DNA of 64,000 bases from Aptenodytes patagonicus (Eukaryota > Chordata > Aves > Sphenisciformes > Spheniscidae). The stretch is taken from positions 24,146,932-24,210,931 of the forward strand of contig NC_134950.1 in the NCBI RefSeq assembly GCF_965638725.1, given 5' to 3'. A program made the position numbers and the translations under genes. The notes beneath the pieces were generated by a model that had not been told where the DNA came from, did no database searches, and saw nothing but the letters and a program-made list of their open reading frames with translations. This document shows, piece by piece, positions 54,801-63,900 of the stretch (the first letter of the stretch is position 1; the number at the start of each line of letters is the position of its first letter).

Positions 54801-57800
54801 GCTGACCTCACTTTTTTCCCACCTGCAACAGATTCTGCAGCTTACATACAGCAATCATGTAATTACTGAAAACATATTCAATGTTGATCACATACAGTCT
54901 TCTTGAACGTGATTTCAGTTTATTTGAAAAGGCAACACAACCACCATGAAGAAGGTTTAGCAAAGAATTACCTGTCTGAATCCTTCCTATTATATGGCCA
55001 TGCAGGCTGGGGAGGATTAGCAGTGCCATAGAACTCGGACAGTATTTGGTTGACATTGCCACCTGGATGGGATTTAGTCGCTATCTGTTTAATTAGCGTG
55101 GTTGAGATAGGGACTGCGCACTCTGATGGATCATCTTCCTCCCTGTCATTGAAAACAGATTCAGTCACTTACACAACAAGATCAAGCATTAGTAGCACTA
55201 ACATTTTCTTTAATGAAGCCTTCTAAGCATACTCTGCCGTAGGAACACTCTCAAGGTAATCATGGATGAATCAAGTTACGATGTCTAACACATTCCTGAG
55301 CATTAACTGACATGCATGAATTTGTTATGACACTGTAATGACTTTTGTGTCCGAGACCTTAGAAACTCTTCAGTATTCTCAAAAAACATTTCCAGATCAT
55401 TTATGAATTTATTTTTCAAAACACAAAAACGTGGACTGCTTAAGCAAACAAATGCCAATGCGCTTAGGATAGTTATATCAAATGTAATATTTCCTACCAT
55501 ATCATTTCAGGCCACATATGCTTGTTCTGTTGTATCTCCTCTGCATATGCCATTGTCTTGGAAAAAATGCACCAGAAATTGAAGTGTAAATTATTCCTTC
55601 TTTTCCGTACAAATGAACCATTTTCAAGGAAAGTGAGAATTTTACCTGGCTTGAAATGTCAGGTGGTGTGTAAGATCAGGTTCTATATTTTGCAGTGCTT
55701 TCTCCTGTCCTTTCCCTGGAATCACTTGCATTTCATTCAGTCCCAGACTTCTTTTCTCTAAATGTATGATAATTGGGTCTGGAAGATGGCTCCTTACAAT
55801 GAAAAGAGGGCTGAAAACAATCTACAAAAAGAAAAGAATATACCACTTTAAGGCTAATTTTATTCCAGTATTACAACTGTTGAAACAAGCTATTAATAAA
55901 TATTTAAAGTGGGTCATTCTGCCCTTAATTTATTATATGACATGTAAGGCATAAACATTTAGATTTCAGAGACATTAAATGTACTTACTAATCGTTGCTG
56001 CACATGACAGTTGGGCTCTAAAGTCAAAATTGTGCACCACACATATGTAATTGAACTCTTTGAAGATGGTACCTGTATGCAGAGAGATCAGCAGCATTAC
56101 ACTAAAATTATTTCAGGATGATAACGTTCAACATTTCATCATATCAAATAGAAGTCTAAACGCAAAGTCCCCAGTTCTCTCAGACATTTTTTATGCTATA
56201 TTCCATATGCCTATTTCTAGTCATACCTGAATGACAGTGCTGTGTTCTGTATGTTTAGAACTTAGACATACGTCTCGGGACCAGTCTTCATCTCCTGTAG
56301 CTTTCACACTCAGCTCAGTGAGCTCATTGTCTTCTAGGACATATGAAGGCAACTTCTGCTTGGCTGCAAGGCAGTTGATGTGTTCTTTAACAACGGCCTG
56401 TCCATCCTGACTAATGTAATGCTGAACCACTTTCAGTTCAATACTTTCAGAAAGGTAACTACAGACTGTCTGTCTTCCACAGATTAGGATCTAAAACACA
56501 CAAAAATATGCAGCTCATATATAAACAATTGTGAAAAAGAAAGGTCAAAATTGAATTATAGAGTGAAAACCTGTACAAGAATAATCTCCCTATTTTAGGT
56601 TTTCCCAAGCACTGCTGAAGGCAGTGAATGGTAAAACATTATTTTTATTGGCCAAACGTATGTGCAATTTCATAGAAACCTAGGCATTAAAATGCTTGAA
56701 ATATTGCTAAAGCAGTATCCGGGCTTGAAAGAAACATGTAACATATCCACTTTCGTTCCTACTGAACTCAGCAGTACTGCCCACAGCTGACATAGCTCTG
56801 GTTGGATTTTAAGAGTACTGTGATGGTGTCTGAATGCTGAGCCCTTTCTGAGCAGACACAGTGATGTACTTCAGAAGAAAGCTTTCTACTGACACCTTAC
56901 ATTCCCATCACAATCCAGTGATCCAGACCTTTCAGTATGTTTGCTGTTTTAAAGCTTGTAATTCCATTAAATGGCTGTGCCATATTTCTGTATTTAAGTG
57001 CACCCACCTAGGAAATGACCAAATTAGACTCAGAGTTGTTGCTGTCCATCACACATGAATTGTTTATCATAGAACATGTGTCTGACTTTTTCTAAGCTAT
57101 ACCAAGGAACAGCATTCCACGTGTATCCCTGCTACAACCATCTTCATTTGCTTTTCATTAATGAGGGCGCACACCATAGCTACAATCTACCAAGCAAAAT
57201 CTCAGCAGGGCTTTCAGTGATGCCAGGCACTGTTCTTGTCTGATCAGCTGTATTTTAGTTGCGCAACGTAAGGCACTCTGCCATATCCATGAGCTGAACA
57301 TGTTATGTCCACCACATGCTCTGGCTTCCGCCAACGCAGGCAGAATGACTGCAGTGTTATTACAGATCTCTTTACAAAGATAGTATGTGAAAAGTTACTG
57401 CACAGCAGCCCATTTTCAAATGTTAATTTGATCATTACTTCTTTCTCTTTTAACAATAGAAGGGCCTGAATTACAACGCAGAATAAGGTATGAACAATTT
57501 CTTAAAAAAAAAAACAGAATTCTGCTTCTCAAGAGCTTAAAATATGCAAAAGATTGTGTAACTTAGCACTGTCAGAACTTACAAACCACGCAAAGGGATG
57601 TTTACTGGAACATGTAAAATATGTGGTGGTAATTGAGCTTTTAAATGCTAAGATCCTTACCAAAGCGAAGAAGAGAGTTGTAAAAACTCTCAAAAATGCC
57701 CCCAGAAGACTGTTATACTTGTTTTTTTGCAGATCCCAGTAGGAGAGAATAAATAATAAGGTGACTAATTCATTAATACATAACAGTTTAAGTTACTCAT

Positions 57801-57988
57801 GTTATTTTTTCCAAACTGGATCAAATACATACTTGCTTTTGCACTCCGTTGAGCTGCTGAACCTTGATAATAAGTGATGCTGTCCGGCCCTTGTACTGAA
57901 TAGTACGAATAAAGGTCCCTGTATTGTCCACACTGAATGGTTCAGACCACCGCCAGTTTCCCCAGCCTTCAATACAGATGTGTAACAG
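21561..57988 (-). CDS. VPS13B: VPS13B (COH1), C-terminal 1,355 codons in 19 exons; 5' part outside window
   Basis: VPS13B is a bridge-like lipid-transfer protein of about 4,000 residues acting at the Golgi and its contacts. Loss in humans causes Cohen syndrome. Nineteen exons on - (listed separately) join with every phase matching. They total 4,068 coding bases and encode 1,355 residues plus TAA. Numbering residues from the first one in the window, 1-600 are the end of the adaptor-binding VAB/SHR-BD region. W-S-E-P-F at 14-18 is a typical SHR-BD motif. Residues about 900-1160 form the ATG2-C-like helical region, which is nearly identical to human as I recall it. Residues about 1190-1275 are the PH-like domain. 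The C-terminus is K-A-L-R-K-G-F-N. Nothing is broken: no frameshift or in-frame stop. The upstream exons lie beyond position 64000. Confidence 0.97.
21807..27680 (-). other. VPS13B: VPS13B last intron (5.9 kb)
   Basis: No further exon was recognised. The G+C is higher near 25.7-26.3 kb, where overlapping open frames on both strands arise from composition. A TTAGGGTTAGG at about 26340 is only two telomere units. Confidence 0.7.
27681..27930 (-). CDS. VPS13B: VPS13B exon, PH-like domain
   Basis: The acceptor GATAATGCAG is followed by one base completing Trp 1191. Then come K-M-L-Q-S-L-G-R-P-E-V-H-M-A-L-D-V and H-E-G-C-L-L-L-T-S-E-V-L-F-V-V-S, ending P-S-D-L-E before GTAAAG. This is the C-terminal PH-like fold involved in membrane targeting in the VPS13 family. 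A run of 26 adenines on + sits just upstream, as a T-run in the mRNA sense. Confidence 0.96.
27946..27971 (-). repeat. 26-base homopolymer T tract (mRNA sense) at a VPS13B splice acceptor
   Basis: Twenty-six uninterrupted A on the + strand, continuing as an A/G-only purine stretch to about 28006. On the - strand this is a long polypyrimidine tract starting 16 bases from the acceptor of the PH-domain exon. Confidence 0.9.
28620..28722 (-). CDS. VPS13B: VPS13B short exon (103 nt)
   Basis: The acceptor TTACCACAG and donor GTCTG|GTAAAATT bound this exon. It encodes residues 1157-1191, I-L-H-G-A-G-L-S-Q-L-P-K-Q-R and later N-S-H-V-K-Y-V-W. These are known from the human protein at this point between the helical region and the PH-like domain. 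The residues in the middle (S-H-P-N-D-Q-H-V-E-Q-A-P) are a variable linker. It is too short to appear in simple open-frame scans, but the two-base phase on both sides fits its neighbours exactly. Confidence 0.95.
28723..31188 (-). other. VPS13B: VPS13B intron (2.5 kb)
   Basis: No exon or gene is seen. Contains C-rich stretches at about 29802-29822 and 30485-30500 and ordinary AT-rich sequence. Confidence 0.65.
31189..31365 (-). CDS. VPS13B: VPS13B exon, helical region near C-terminus
   Basis: The acceptor TTGTTTTTTCAG and donor TTACG|GTGAGT flank residues 1098-1157. These begin A-I-A-G-I-V-D-Q-P-M-Q-N-F-Q and end G-G-A-A-E-L-V-S-Q-T-G-Y-G. The G-V-I-S-G-V-G-K-G-I-M-G-V-F-T-K-P-I-G-G repeat-like stretch is the hallmark of the VPS13/ATG2 C-terminal helical module, thought to contact membranes and lipid droplets. 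Confidence 0.97.
31366..38045 (-). other. VPS13B: VPS13B intron (6.7 kb)
   Basis: The longest intron in the window. It contains the hairpin repeat at 35569-35626 and T-runs near 34114. The 140-codon open frame on + at 35716-36138 has no recognisable domain. No nested gene is supported. Confidence 0.65.
35569..35626. repeat. Near-perfect 28-bp inverted repeat (hairpin), MITE-like
   Basis: The left arm 35569-35596 (GGCCCTGATTCAGCAAAGC...) pairs with the right arm 35599-35626. One mismatch occurs in 28 positions and the loop has two bases. It lies in a VPS13B intron. From memory, similar palindromes with GATTCAGCAAAGCACTTAAGCA recur across turtle, crocodilian and bird genomes, as expected of the termini of a small non-autonomous DNA transposon. 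I see no clear target-site duplication. Confidence 0.8.
38046..38216 (-). CDS. VPS13B: VPS13B exon, charged linker and helix
   Basis: The acceptor CATGTATTTAG and donor CTTCTAG|GTAAC bound this exon. It encodes residues 1041-1098: T-L-T-S-I-T-N-L-A-T-S-L-A-R-N-M-D-R-L-S, then a charged stretch with E-E-H-Y-N-R-Q-E-E-W-R-R, then G-L-R-Q-G-L-S-R-L-G-I-S-L-L-G. It is practically identical to human VPS13B as I remember it, marking strong constraint. The coding sequence happens to contain a CRE-like TGACGTCA at 38203-38210. Confidence 0.97.
38759..38778. repeat. T10-A10 palindrome
   Basis: Ten T followed directly by ten A, a self-complementary homopolymer pair in a VPS13B intron. Such sequences are prone to slippage and can mark insertion sites or excluded nucleosomes. 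Confidence 0.85.
39133..39309 (-). CDS. VPS13B: VPS13B exon, ATG2-C-like helical region
   Basis: The acceptor TTTCTCCACACAG and donor CCAAAG|GTAGAT bound this exon. It encodes residues 982-1041: W-V-V-G-S-L-E-I-L-G-S-P-A-S-L-V-R-S-I, then F-F-R-L-P-Y-E-G-L-T-R-G-P-G-A-F-V-S-G-V, then F-V-K-H-I-S-K-G. Glycine-rich amphipathic helices of this kind are the most conserved part of VPS13 proteins. Confidence 0.97.
39310..43793 (-). other. VPS13B: VPS13B intron (4.5 kb)
   Basis: Contains a GC-richer patch (about 40.6-41.4 kb) with a 153-codon open frame on + that shows no family. Near 41.83 kb a GGGGCAAATCCTGCCCC segment is itself nearly palindromic and resembles phrases from old sauropsid interspersed repeats. 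No exon is seen. Confidence 0.6.
43794..44617 (-). CDS. VPS13B: VPS13B large exon (824 nt)
   Basis: The acceptor CCCTCCTGTCCAG and donor GAGCAG|GTCAGT bound this exon. It encodes residues 707-982. It starts S-Q-E-Q-T-L-S-L-K-M-F-I-S-Q-L-S-L-A-A-F-D-D, has F-E-L-K-P-A-R-L-Y-V-E-D-T-F-V-Y-Y-I-K-T-L-F in the middle, and ends A-L-A-M-H-Y-A-A-G-A-L-F-R-A-G. The last 130 residues are almost unchanged from human as I recall. The first half is freely substituted, so this one exon spans a variable segment and the start of the conserved helical module. It is by far the largest exon in the window. Confidence 0.97.
45813..45931 (-). CDS. VPS13B: VPS13B exon (119 nt)
   Basis: The acceptor TAACTCTCTCCACTAG and donor CAACAG|GTACAT bound this exon. 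It encodes residues 668-707, I-V-F-L-T-G-F-G-Y-V-Y-V-D-I-A-H-Q-C-G-T-T-V, then A-P-E-G-R-A-G-P. It corresponds to the human segment with the same F-L-T-G-F-G-Y-V-Y-V-D core. Confidence 0.95.
48461..48660 (-). CDS. VPS13B: VPS13B exon (200 nt)
   Basis: The acceptor AAAATTTCAG and donor ACACAA|GTAAAT bound this exon. It encodes residues 601-667: T-P-K-F-E-V-Y-C-R-K-I-P-A-E-C-S, then H-H-E-L-Y-H-Q-V-S-S-Y-P-D-C-K, ending D-I-N-N-Q-G-T-Q. The only open frame is the one predicted by both neighbouring exons. Confidence 0.95.
49267..49394 (-). CDS. VPS13B: VPS13B exon (128 nt)
   Basis: The acceptor TTCTGTTTTAG and donor TTCAAAG|GTAGGC bound this exon. It encodes residues 558-601: A-I-A-L-T-Y-Q-E-H-L-G-V-T-Y-L-T-L, then E-D-P-S-P-R-I-I-I-H-N-R-C, then L-L-V-K-E-N. 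It belongs to the last repeats of the adaptor-binding region. The phases match both neighbours (previous exon gives AG, next exon gives AT). Confidence 0.95.
50945..51228 (-). CDS. VPS13B: VPS13B exon with variable Ser/Pro-rich segment
   Basis: The acceptor TTTTCTTTCCAG and donor ACCAG|GTACTG bound this exon. It encodes residues 464-558, starting D-F-H-S-S-D-S-T-V-F-S-V-S-P-A-G-A-P-P-S-K. Later it has C-W-D-L-M, then W-S-L-P-A-V-I, then E-F-P-R-Q-S-V-A-V-P, ending G-F-C-T-R. The W-S-L-P and E-F-P-R-Q-S-V-A-V-P blocks are conserved, while the Ser/Pro stretch before them is clearly diverged from human as I recall it. Confidence 0.95.
52339..52485 (-). CDS. VPS13B: VPS13B exon (147 nt)
   Basis: The acceptor TTATTTTACAG and donor GAAGAG|GTAAAG bound this exon, phase 0 at both ends. 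It encodes residues 415-463: L-C-Q-F-C-I-S-S-M-V-R-Q-G-I-Q-I-L-Q-I-E-D-K-T-T, then Y-R-P-Q-L-S-I. The Q-F-C-I-S-S-M-V core and I-E-D-K-T-T are VPS13B features of the adaptor-binding region. Confidence 0.95.
52910..53098 (-). CDS. VPS13B: VPS13B exon (189 nt)
   Basis: The acceptor TTTCACTTGCAG and donor CAAAAG|GTTAGA bound this exon, phase 0 at both ends. It encodes residues 352-414: E-A-F-Q-V-G-I-Y-W-A-N-T-N-T-V-H-K-S-V-A, then S-P-K-W-K-D, then E-I-K-L-G-A-F-P-G-H-Q-K. The donor GTTAGA is slightly off consensus, but no better site keeps the frame. Confidence 0.95.
54107..54308 (-). CDS. VPS13B: VPS13B exon, VAB repeat with the L-L-I-N motif
   Basis: The acceptor TTTTTGAACAG and donor TTCGAG|GTAACT bound this exon. 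It encodes residues 284-351: S-N-E-Q-L-S-Q-W-D-S-P-M-R-V-K-L-S-V-W-K-P, then L-L-P-W-A-L-L-I-N, then W-D-L-W-L-F-E-G-E-K, ending I-P-P-N-F-E. The Asn at residue 321 (codon 54197-54199) is the type of invariant Asn found in each VAB repeat. It is probably the equivalent of human Asn2993, whose substitution I recall being linked to Cohen syndrome. Confidence 0.96.
54972..55142 (-). CDS. VPS13B: VPS13B exon (171 nt)
   Basis: The acceptor TTTTCAATGACAG and donor CAGACAG|GTAATT bound this exon. It encodes residues 227-284: E-E-D-D-P-S-E-C-A-V-P-I-S-T-T-L-I-K-Q-I-A, then H-P-G-G-N-V-N-Q-I-L, then W-P-Y-N-R-K-D-S-D. The split codon AG|C gives Ser at the next junction. Confidence 0.95.
55646..55821 (-). 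CDS. VPS13B: VPS13B exon (176 nt)
   Basis: The acceptor CTTTTTGTAG and donor AAGCCAG|GTAAAA bound this exon. It encodes residues 169-227: I-V-F-S-P-L-F-I-V-R-S-H-L-P-D-P-I-I-I-H-L-E, then K-R-S-L-G-L, then I-P-G-K-G-Q-E-K-A-L-Q-N-I-E-P-D. The F-S-P-L-F-I-x-R-S-H-L-P-D-P block is typical of the VPS13 adaptor-binding region. Confidence 0.96.
55989..56072 (-). CDS. VPS13B: VPS13B short exon (84 nt)
   Basis: The acceptor TGCATACAG and donor CGATTA|GTAAGT bound this exon of 28 codons, phase 0 at both ends. It encodes residues 141-168, V-P-S-S-K-S-S-I-T-Y-V-W-C-T-I-L-T-L-E-P-N. It is separated from both neighbours by introns of only about 155-170 bases, the shortest in the gene here. It is too short to be listed by open-frame length alone. 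Confidence 0.95.
56227..56490 (-). CDS. VPS13B: VPS13B exon (264 nt)
   Basis: The acceptor GTGTGTTTTAG and donor ATTCAG|GTATGA bound this exon, phase 0 at both ends. It encodes residues 53-140: I-L-I-C-G-R-Q-T-V-C-S-Y-L-S-E-S-I-E-L-K-V, then L-P-S-Y-V-L-E-D-N-E-L-T-E-L, then D-E-D-W-S-R-D-V-C-L, ending S-T-V-I-Q. Confidence 0.96.
57833..57988 (-). CDS. VPS13B: VPS13B exon with SHR-BD motif (most 5' exon in window)
   Basis: The acceptor TTGCTTTCTTTCCAG and donor AAGCAA|GTATGT bound this exon, phase 0 at both ends. It encodes residues 1-52 of the visible part: L-L-H-I-C-I-E-G-W-G-N-W-R-W-S-E-P-F-S-V, then T-G-T-F-I-R-T-I-Q-Y-K-G-R-T. W-S-x-P-F-x-x-D-x-x-G is the start of the SHR-BD (VPS13 adaptor-binding) signature. 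The exon before it was not found up to 64000. Confidence 0.96.
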
Positions 57989-60900
57989 CTGGAAAGAAAG
58001 CAATTACTACTTAAATACATAACTGGGGGAAAAAAAAAAGCCTTGCAGTAGGATAGGAATTCCCATGACAGACAAATATTCTTGTGTTTAAAACTCAGCA
58101 ATGCTAAGCACACCAGTTCTCTGAATGATCCACTCATTCTGTGATTGCAGATACAAACAGAAGAATCAACAATACTGTAAGGTGGCTCTGCATCATGCAT
58201 TTCTAAAGATTACCTGTGTAACAGTGTATTTAGGATGGTAAAAAACCAGCACACAACTGTTCAGGAAAAAAAGGTTACGTAGACTAGAGAGCATAAAACA
58301 GGAAATAAGAGATTTTCTTTACTGCCCTTGAAATTGTTCTAGAAATCCACCCTCTTTATTACCAGCAAGGTGATATGGAGCACAGGTCCAGGCCAGATTT
58401 TTGGTCTTCAGAATAAGACAGAAAATTACAAATACTCTTCCCTTCAAAATAAAGAAGGAAGGAAATCTATTTGTACGTATACTTGTATAGCTCGCATATA
58501 TATGTGTGTTAAATGTAGAACTTAGCATATTGCTGAGAGATGGGAAACATTTCATTTCTTACACAAATGTGGTGGCAAGTTCAAGCTTGACTGCATGAGA
58601 AGAAATTTAACTGCATAATTATACTCCCTGTGTGATTTATTCCGGAAAAGGAGTGGCTTTTTTCCAGTTTAACTTAAATCACTTCCAGAGCAATATAGTC
58701 TTTCATCATTTGAAGAGCCTTTCATCCATTTACCCACCATACGCACTTACCTCTATCCCATGGAGATTCTTTAAGCCAGAGTAGTGAAAATTGGTACTGT
58801 TCCATGTAGGTCAATGAAGTTACATAAATTTACGCCAGCTGAAGATCTGGCTATTTAGCTCTGTATAGATCTTTTGTGGCTGTGCAAACTTAAGAATGTG
58901 AGTTATATATAAGGGATCAAAGCAATAAGCATTCTGGGTAAAATTTATTCTTTGCAGAGGGCCAGCACAGAGCCTAAGCATCACTTAAGTCCTTTAAAAC
59001 AGTTATATAAAGGCCTTGTGGGAATTCTCTCTTGAGGGTTGAATTTCACCCTGATTTTGGACATCTGTCATTAATTAATTTAAGTAATTGAGAACAGGAT
59101 CAGGCCCAAAGTTTGATTATTTACACTAGCAAAAATTGAAACTTGTAAATATTATGTTCTCCCATGATTTGTTTCCAGAAAGAGATAGCACTGGCCATGG
59201 GTCTGGCCAGTTGGACTTAGTGAATGGCTGGATGTTGGGTTTTCTTCATTGTTTTAAGAAACAACCGCTGCAACAACTTTCAAAGATATTACAACTCAGT
59301 AGCCTGTTTGCAATTTGTGGTATCCTCAGCACAAGTTACACACAGAACAATAACATCCATTCAGTGGGTGGCTTTTGAATTTGCAAGGGTGATGACTGTT
59401 GCATTCAGATTCAAATTAGTTTTATGCTGGAAGCACAAAGGCTAATATGTGCCAGCGTGCACATGGGCATGCATCTGGATGTGCACATGCGTGGGCACAG
59501 CTTTATATTCAAGAATACATTGAGGGAAGCTGTACACTAGGACACTCAAACTCATAAACAAACACGTCGCTTTGATTCTTAAGTATTAGTTACAGAAAAG
59601 AAAAACCAAACCAAAACAAAAAAATCCAACTGCAGTGGCTGGAATCACTTCAGTTTCTTACAGAGGCAGCTGGGAATAAATCTCATCACATATGAAAACT
59701 AAGAGAAACAAGAAAACTGTTTACTTTGGAGAGACTGGTAGCTGGAAATGACAGCCAAATAATGAGAAAAGGTACTAAGTGGTCAGTCTCAGCTAGAAGG
59801 CACACAAAATACAGTGTGCTCCAAAGACAGATGTCCTATAAATGCCATAATTGATAATTAGTATTTGTATGTAGCTCCAACATTAGGATGTCTCCCACCC
59901 TGTATAAAGAGCTTTGCTCACGAGTTGAATGTTCCCAAGGAACACGCTGTCAGCTTTCCCTGAGCAGTCATTAGCTCCCAAATGCTGCCTTACTAATTTT
60001 CTTTATAGCACAAAGATTAGTCTCCATTTAACTTCATGGTTGAGAAAGAAAAATAAAAAGAGCTATTATCATATATTGGCAAGTTCTCATTTTATAAACA
60101 TACTATTTGTATACTGGTAAATGCTACATACAAAGGAAACAGCCTTTGTAAGTTATTTTAAAGATATCTAATATATTTCTATTAATGACGTAATAATATA
60201 AGAATTCGGTACTGCATAAGTTTATTTTTGAGCCAAGAAACTGCATTCCATGAAAACACAAAGGGATCTCTGGGTGAATCAGTTATTTAAATGTGAGATT
60301 TCTGGAAAACATGGCTAGAAGTACTTAGCAAATGACACTAAGTGATACAGAGATATATGGCAGGAAATAAAAATTGAAGTAATTTTAGAAAATTAAGTAA
60401 TCAGGTGTTAACATTATTTTAGCAGAAGACATCATAATAGATGGTGTTAGATACTCAAGAAGGCAGAGCTCTAATGTTATAAAACTGACCTAATACTACA
60501 GATTGATGATAATTGCCATGTAACTCCTTTCCATTTATCAAGCTTTAAGTAAATTCTAAGTATTTATTAGACACTCTGCTTAAAAAAAAATCAACAAATA
60601 TAGCTATGTATGGTACATATATTAGGAGAAAAGAGAAGTCATTGCAAAAAGGTACAAAAAATATTCAGTGAACCTCAAAAGCATTCTAACAAATATAATC
60701 CAGTGATAAGTGGCAATTTATAGCTCAGAGAGAATTTAAAACAGACTATCTATTGTATATGTGAAGATAGGCACTCACTTATGTAACCATTTGATTTATG
60801 CATTTTCTGTTAGGGAAACATATCAACAGATAACACAGAGTTTTTTGTTTTGTCTAGAGTTTGCTGGGGTTTGGATTTGTAATTCTGAGCCATTATGGAT

Positions 60901-63900
60901 TTCTGTTTTGAGAGGGAAAGAAATTGCCTTCAGGGAGGCAGACTAAGATGAAGCTGCTCCTACTAGAGCGAATGGCTAGAAAAGCTGTATTCTTTATCAC
61001 GTCTCTTCACAGAATGTTTCTATGCACTCCTCAAAATTTATTTAGGTTTTCAGCTAGATGTGTGAGTGAAGGATACGATCTGAGTAAATAAAGCTAAGTG
61101 TCATATGACAAGCCATGAAGACTAAAATGGGGGATTAAAAATGAGACTAAGAATGGAGCCTGTCCAGAAAAGGCAGCATTTTCCAGCTGTATAAGTAATT
61201 TAAAGCTTGTGCCCTCAAAATGCTTAGTGATACAAATTTGATTTCTGCTTTGCTTGTAGATCCACCAAAGTTAACTTGGTTTCACTGTAGTTAGATTATA
61301 TCTGTCTTCTAAGTGAAACTAGAAAATGCTTTTTGGGAAGAATAAGGGTTATTGCTCTCAACTCTGAGAGACTGGGAGGAATCAAGTGAGGACCTGGTTA
61401 ATGGTGTGGAAGCAGTTGGTTGTTTTAAAAGATATGAGATAGTAAAATAAAAGCTATGATGATGCAGCAGCACGGAGGAAATGGAGACCTGGAGATGGCA
61501 GCTGAATTCTAAGACTTGAAGCTAAAGCTGTTTTTAATTGAAAAATTAAAGAAGGATGATCGGTATTTTTTGGCTGTGTTTTCAGGATACAAGGCGGGCC
61601 CTGACTAGGATTAGGACTTACAACAATAAAACCAATTAGTATTTGGGAAAACAGTGAATGAAATGTTCATTCTGCACACTGTCAGCTGCAGCAGCCACCA
61701 AAACAGTTTGAATTTCAGTTTGGCTTCATTTTCTCATGGGACCTGGGAGGTCTGACCAGTTCTACACCATTGTCCCTTGCAAGACAGAAGGCTAGTACGG
61801 AGCATGGGAGAAAGCAATTTCCATCACCCCCACGCTGACTAGTAGAAAAAAGGTAACACTTGGCAGATAAACTCTGACCCTCAGGAGCTCCTGGAGGTGT
61901 TGAAAACCTCAACTCAACCTGCAAAAGCAGGCCTGAATGTCGCAGGTACAAACTAGCTCTATACATTGTGGAAAAGAAGAGTCTTTTGGTTAAGGAACAG
62001 TAACCAAATTATGAGGGTTCATGTGATTCATGGGTAATATCAGCCCTTATCTGCCCCAGGTATTACCTAGAAAGTCAATGATATATAATATAATATAACT
62101 ACTGATTTCGAATGCAGGACCCCAAAGGAAAACAACAATACATTTCTCACTACTTGAACAGTGTAAAATAACATAAAGCTTTTTTTTTTTTGCCTGATGA
62201 TGTTCTGTAAATGACCTGGGGAGGATTATGTAGAGTACAAAAGGTTGTGCAGAGAATCTGTAACACCCCTAAACAAGAGAACAGGAAAATATCCCAATAA
62301 TAACTGATATGTAAGTCACAGTTTCTAAGTTGGAACCCACAGAGTACTGTATATCATCTTACACTTTATATAACCCAATACCTGAAAGAATGGCAACTTG
62401 GAAATAAATAACAATGAATTATGATCCTGCTGGAGATGCAACATAAATTAAAATTTGGCTTCAATCTTTTTTTGTAGGAGAACAAGGAGGAGGTTCTTAA
62501 AGCTACTTCCAAATCTACAACTGCCTTTAAAAATTATGTTTATAAAATTCTAGCAGAAGTTGTGCTTTGCAGGCACACTATTTAAAATAAGGGAAGAAAA
62601 ACTTTAAATGGATTCCAGTGAAGGTATTACCAATATACTAACCACTACTAATACCTATTCAAGAATTTATAAGTGTATGTTCAGAAGAACAGAAAAGCAA
62701 ATGATAGAGATATTTTCCCTCAGATTCTATATAAGTAGCAATAAAGTGGCACATAGCTGTTTCAGGCGTATTTACCTTCTTTGATAAGAAATAAATCTAT
62801 TTTGTTTATAATCAGTAACTTGGCCACATTCTCATTGAAGTCATTGCCCAAATCAGCACAGGAACTGATTTTTACCCACTACACCTGCTGCTTCAAGTTA
62901 AGGATGGTGAAAAGTGAAAAAAGGCTGTTATTATATGGGAGAAGACTCTGGAGAAAGGTTTGGGAGCTGCTACTTTAAATGCAGACTTCCCCATGCAACA
63001 TTATATTTTGCATAGAAAGCAAAATAATGAATTTAGATCCATTATTCTTTGCTTCTTCAGAGGACTCTGCTGAAGTTTGAGCATAGGGAAAATAACTAGT
63101 AATAACTAGCATGTTATAGAAGATTTTTGCTGTTTATTCACAAGCAAACAATCTCTGCAGAATACATTCAGGGGACTCTCACATGAATAGCTGGTTTTTA
63201 CATTTGCTATGATCCCTAGTGGGACCCTCTGACTGCCTACTGTCTTGCAAGACAGAATTCCTTAACTCTGAGTAAATTGCTAGGAAGATCTGATCTCTTC
63301 TAACTTCAGAGTTTCACCCTATGTATCATATGCTCCAGTTCTTCTCCTAAAAAACACAGCTGTCTTGGAGAGAAACATGACTTTTGACATAACTGGGGCC
63401 CATCCCACAAAGCAACTTGAAGATCAAGATAAGGAGCGCAGACTGGATCCAATAATAACGTAGGAACCAGTGTTGTTTGTAGAGCACAGGAGTGATGTAG
63501 CTTCTTTTCCCTTTTAATGATATCTAACAGACCTCTAACTTTCATTAAAATCTGCAAAAGGAACTTACAAGGTCTGGCAACTTTTGCTAGAATTGCTTAA
63601 AGCCTCAAATATCATCAGTTTTGGACCTACCCCAACTCTGAAAGGGACTATATAGTTGGGGGTATCTTATCCCTAAGGAAGGTCAAAACCTCATGAAATC
63701 TGAGGAAAACATGGGGGATGGAGCAGAGTAGAATAGCGAGCATCGGACCTCAGACTTATTACTGAAATATTAGCCAATCTAGCGAGACTTGCAGGAATCA
63801 GAATGAAAGTTAAAAGGGAAAGGTTAGGTTCCCTGAAATGTAGAAGATCCGGGCTGGGAGAAAATGAAGGAAGGAAGGAGCTTTAAGTTAAGCCAAACAG

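Noticed and set aside
58741..58800. Possible VPS13B donor GATAGAG|GTAAGTG on -
   Set aside because: The stretch upstream of it on - is the interspersed repeat at 58806-58852 and contains stops. The phase does not suit the next exon.
63567..63640. Possible extra VPS13B exon with donor CTT|GTAAGTT on -
   Set aside because: The donor would leave phase 2, but the following known exon needs phase 0. The surrounding sequence looks like an old repeat.
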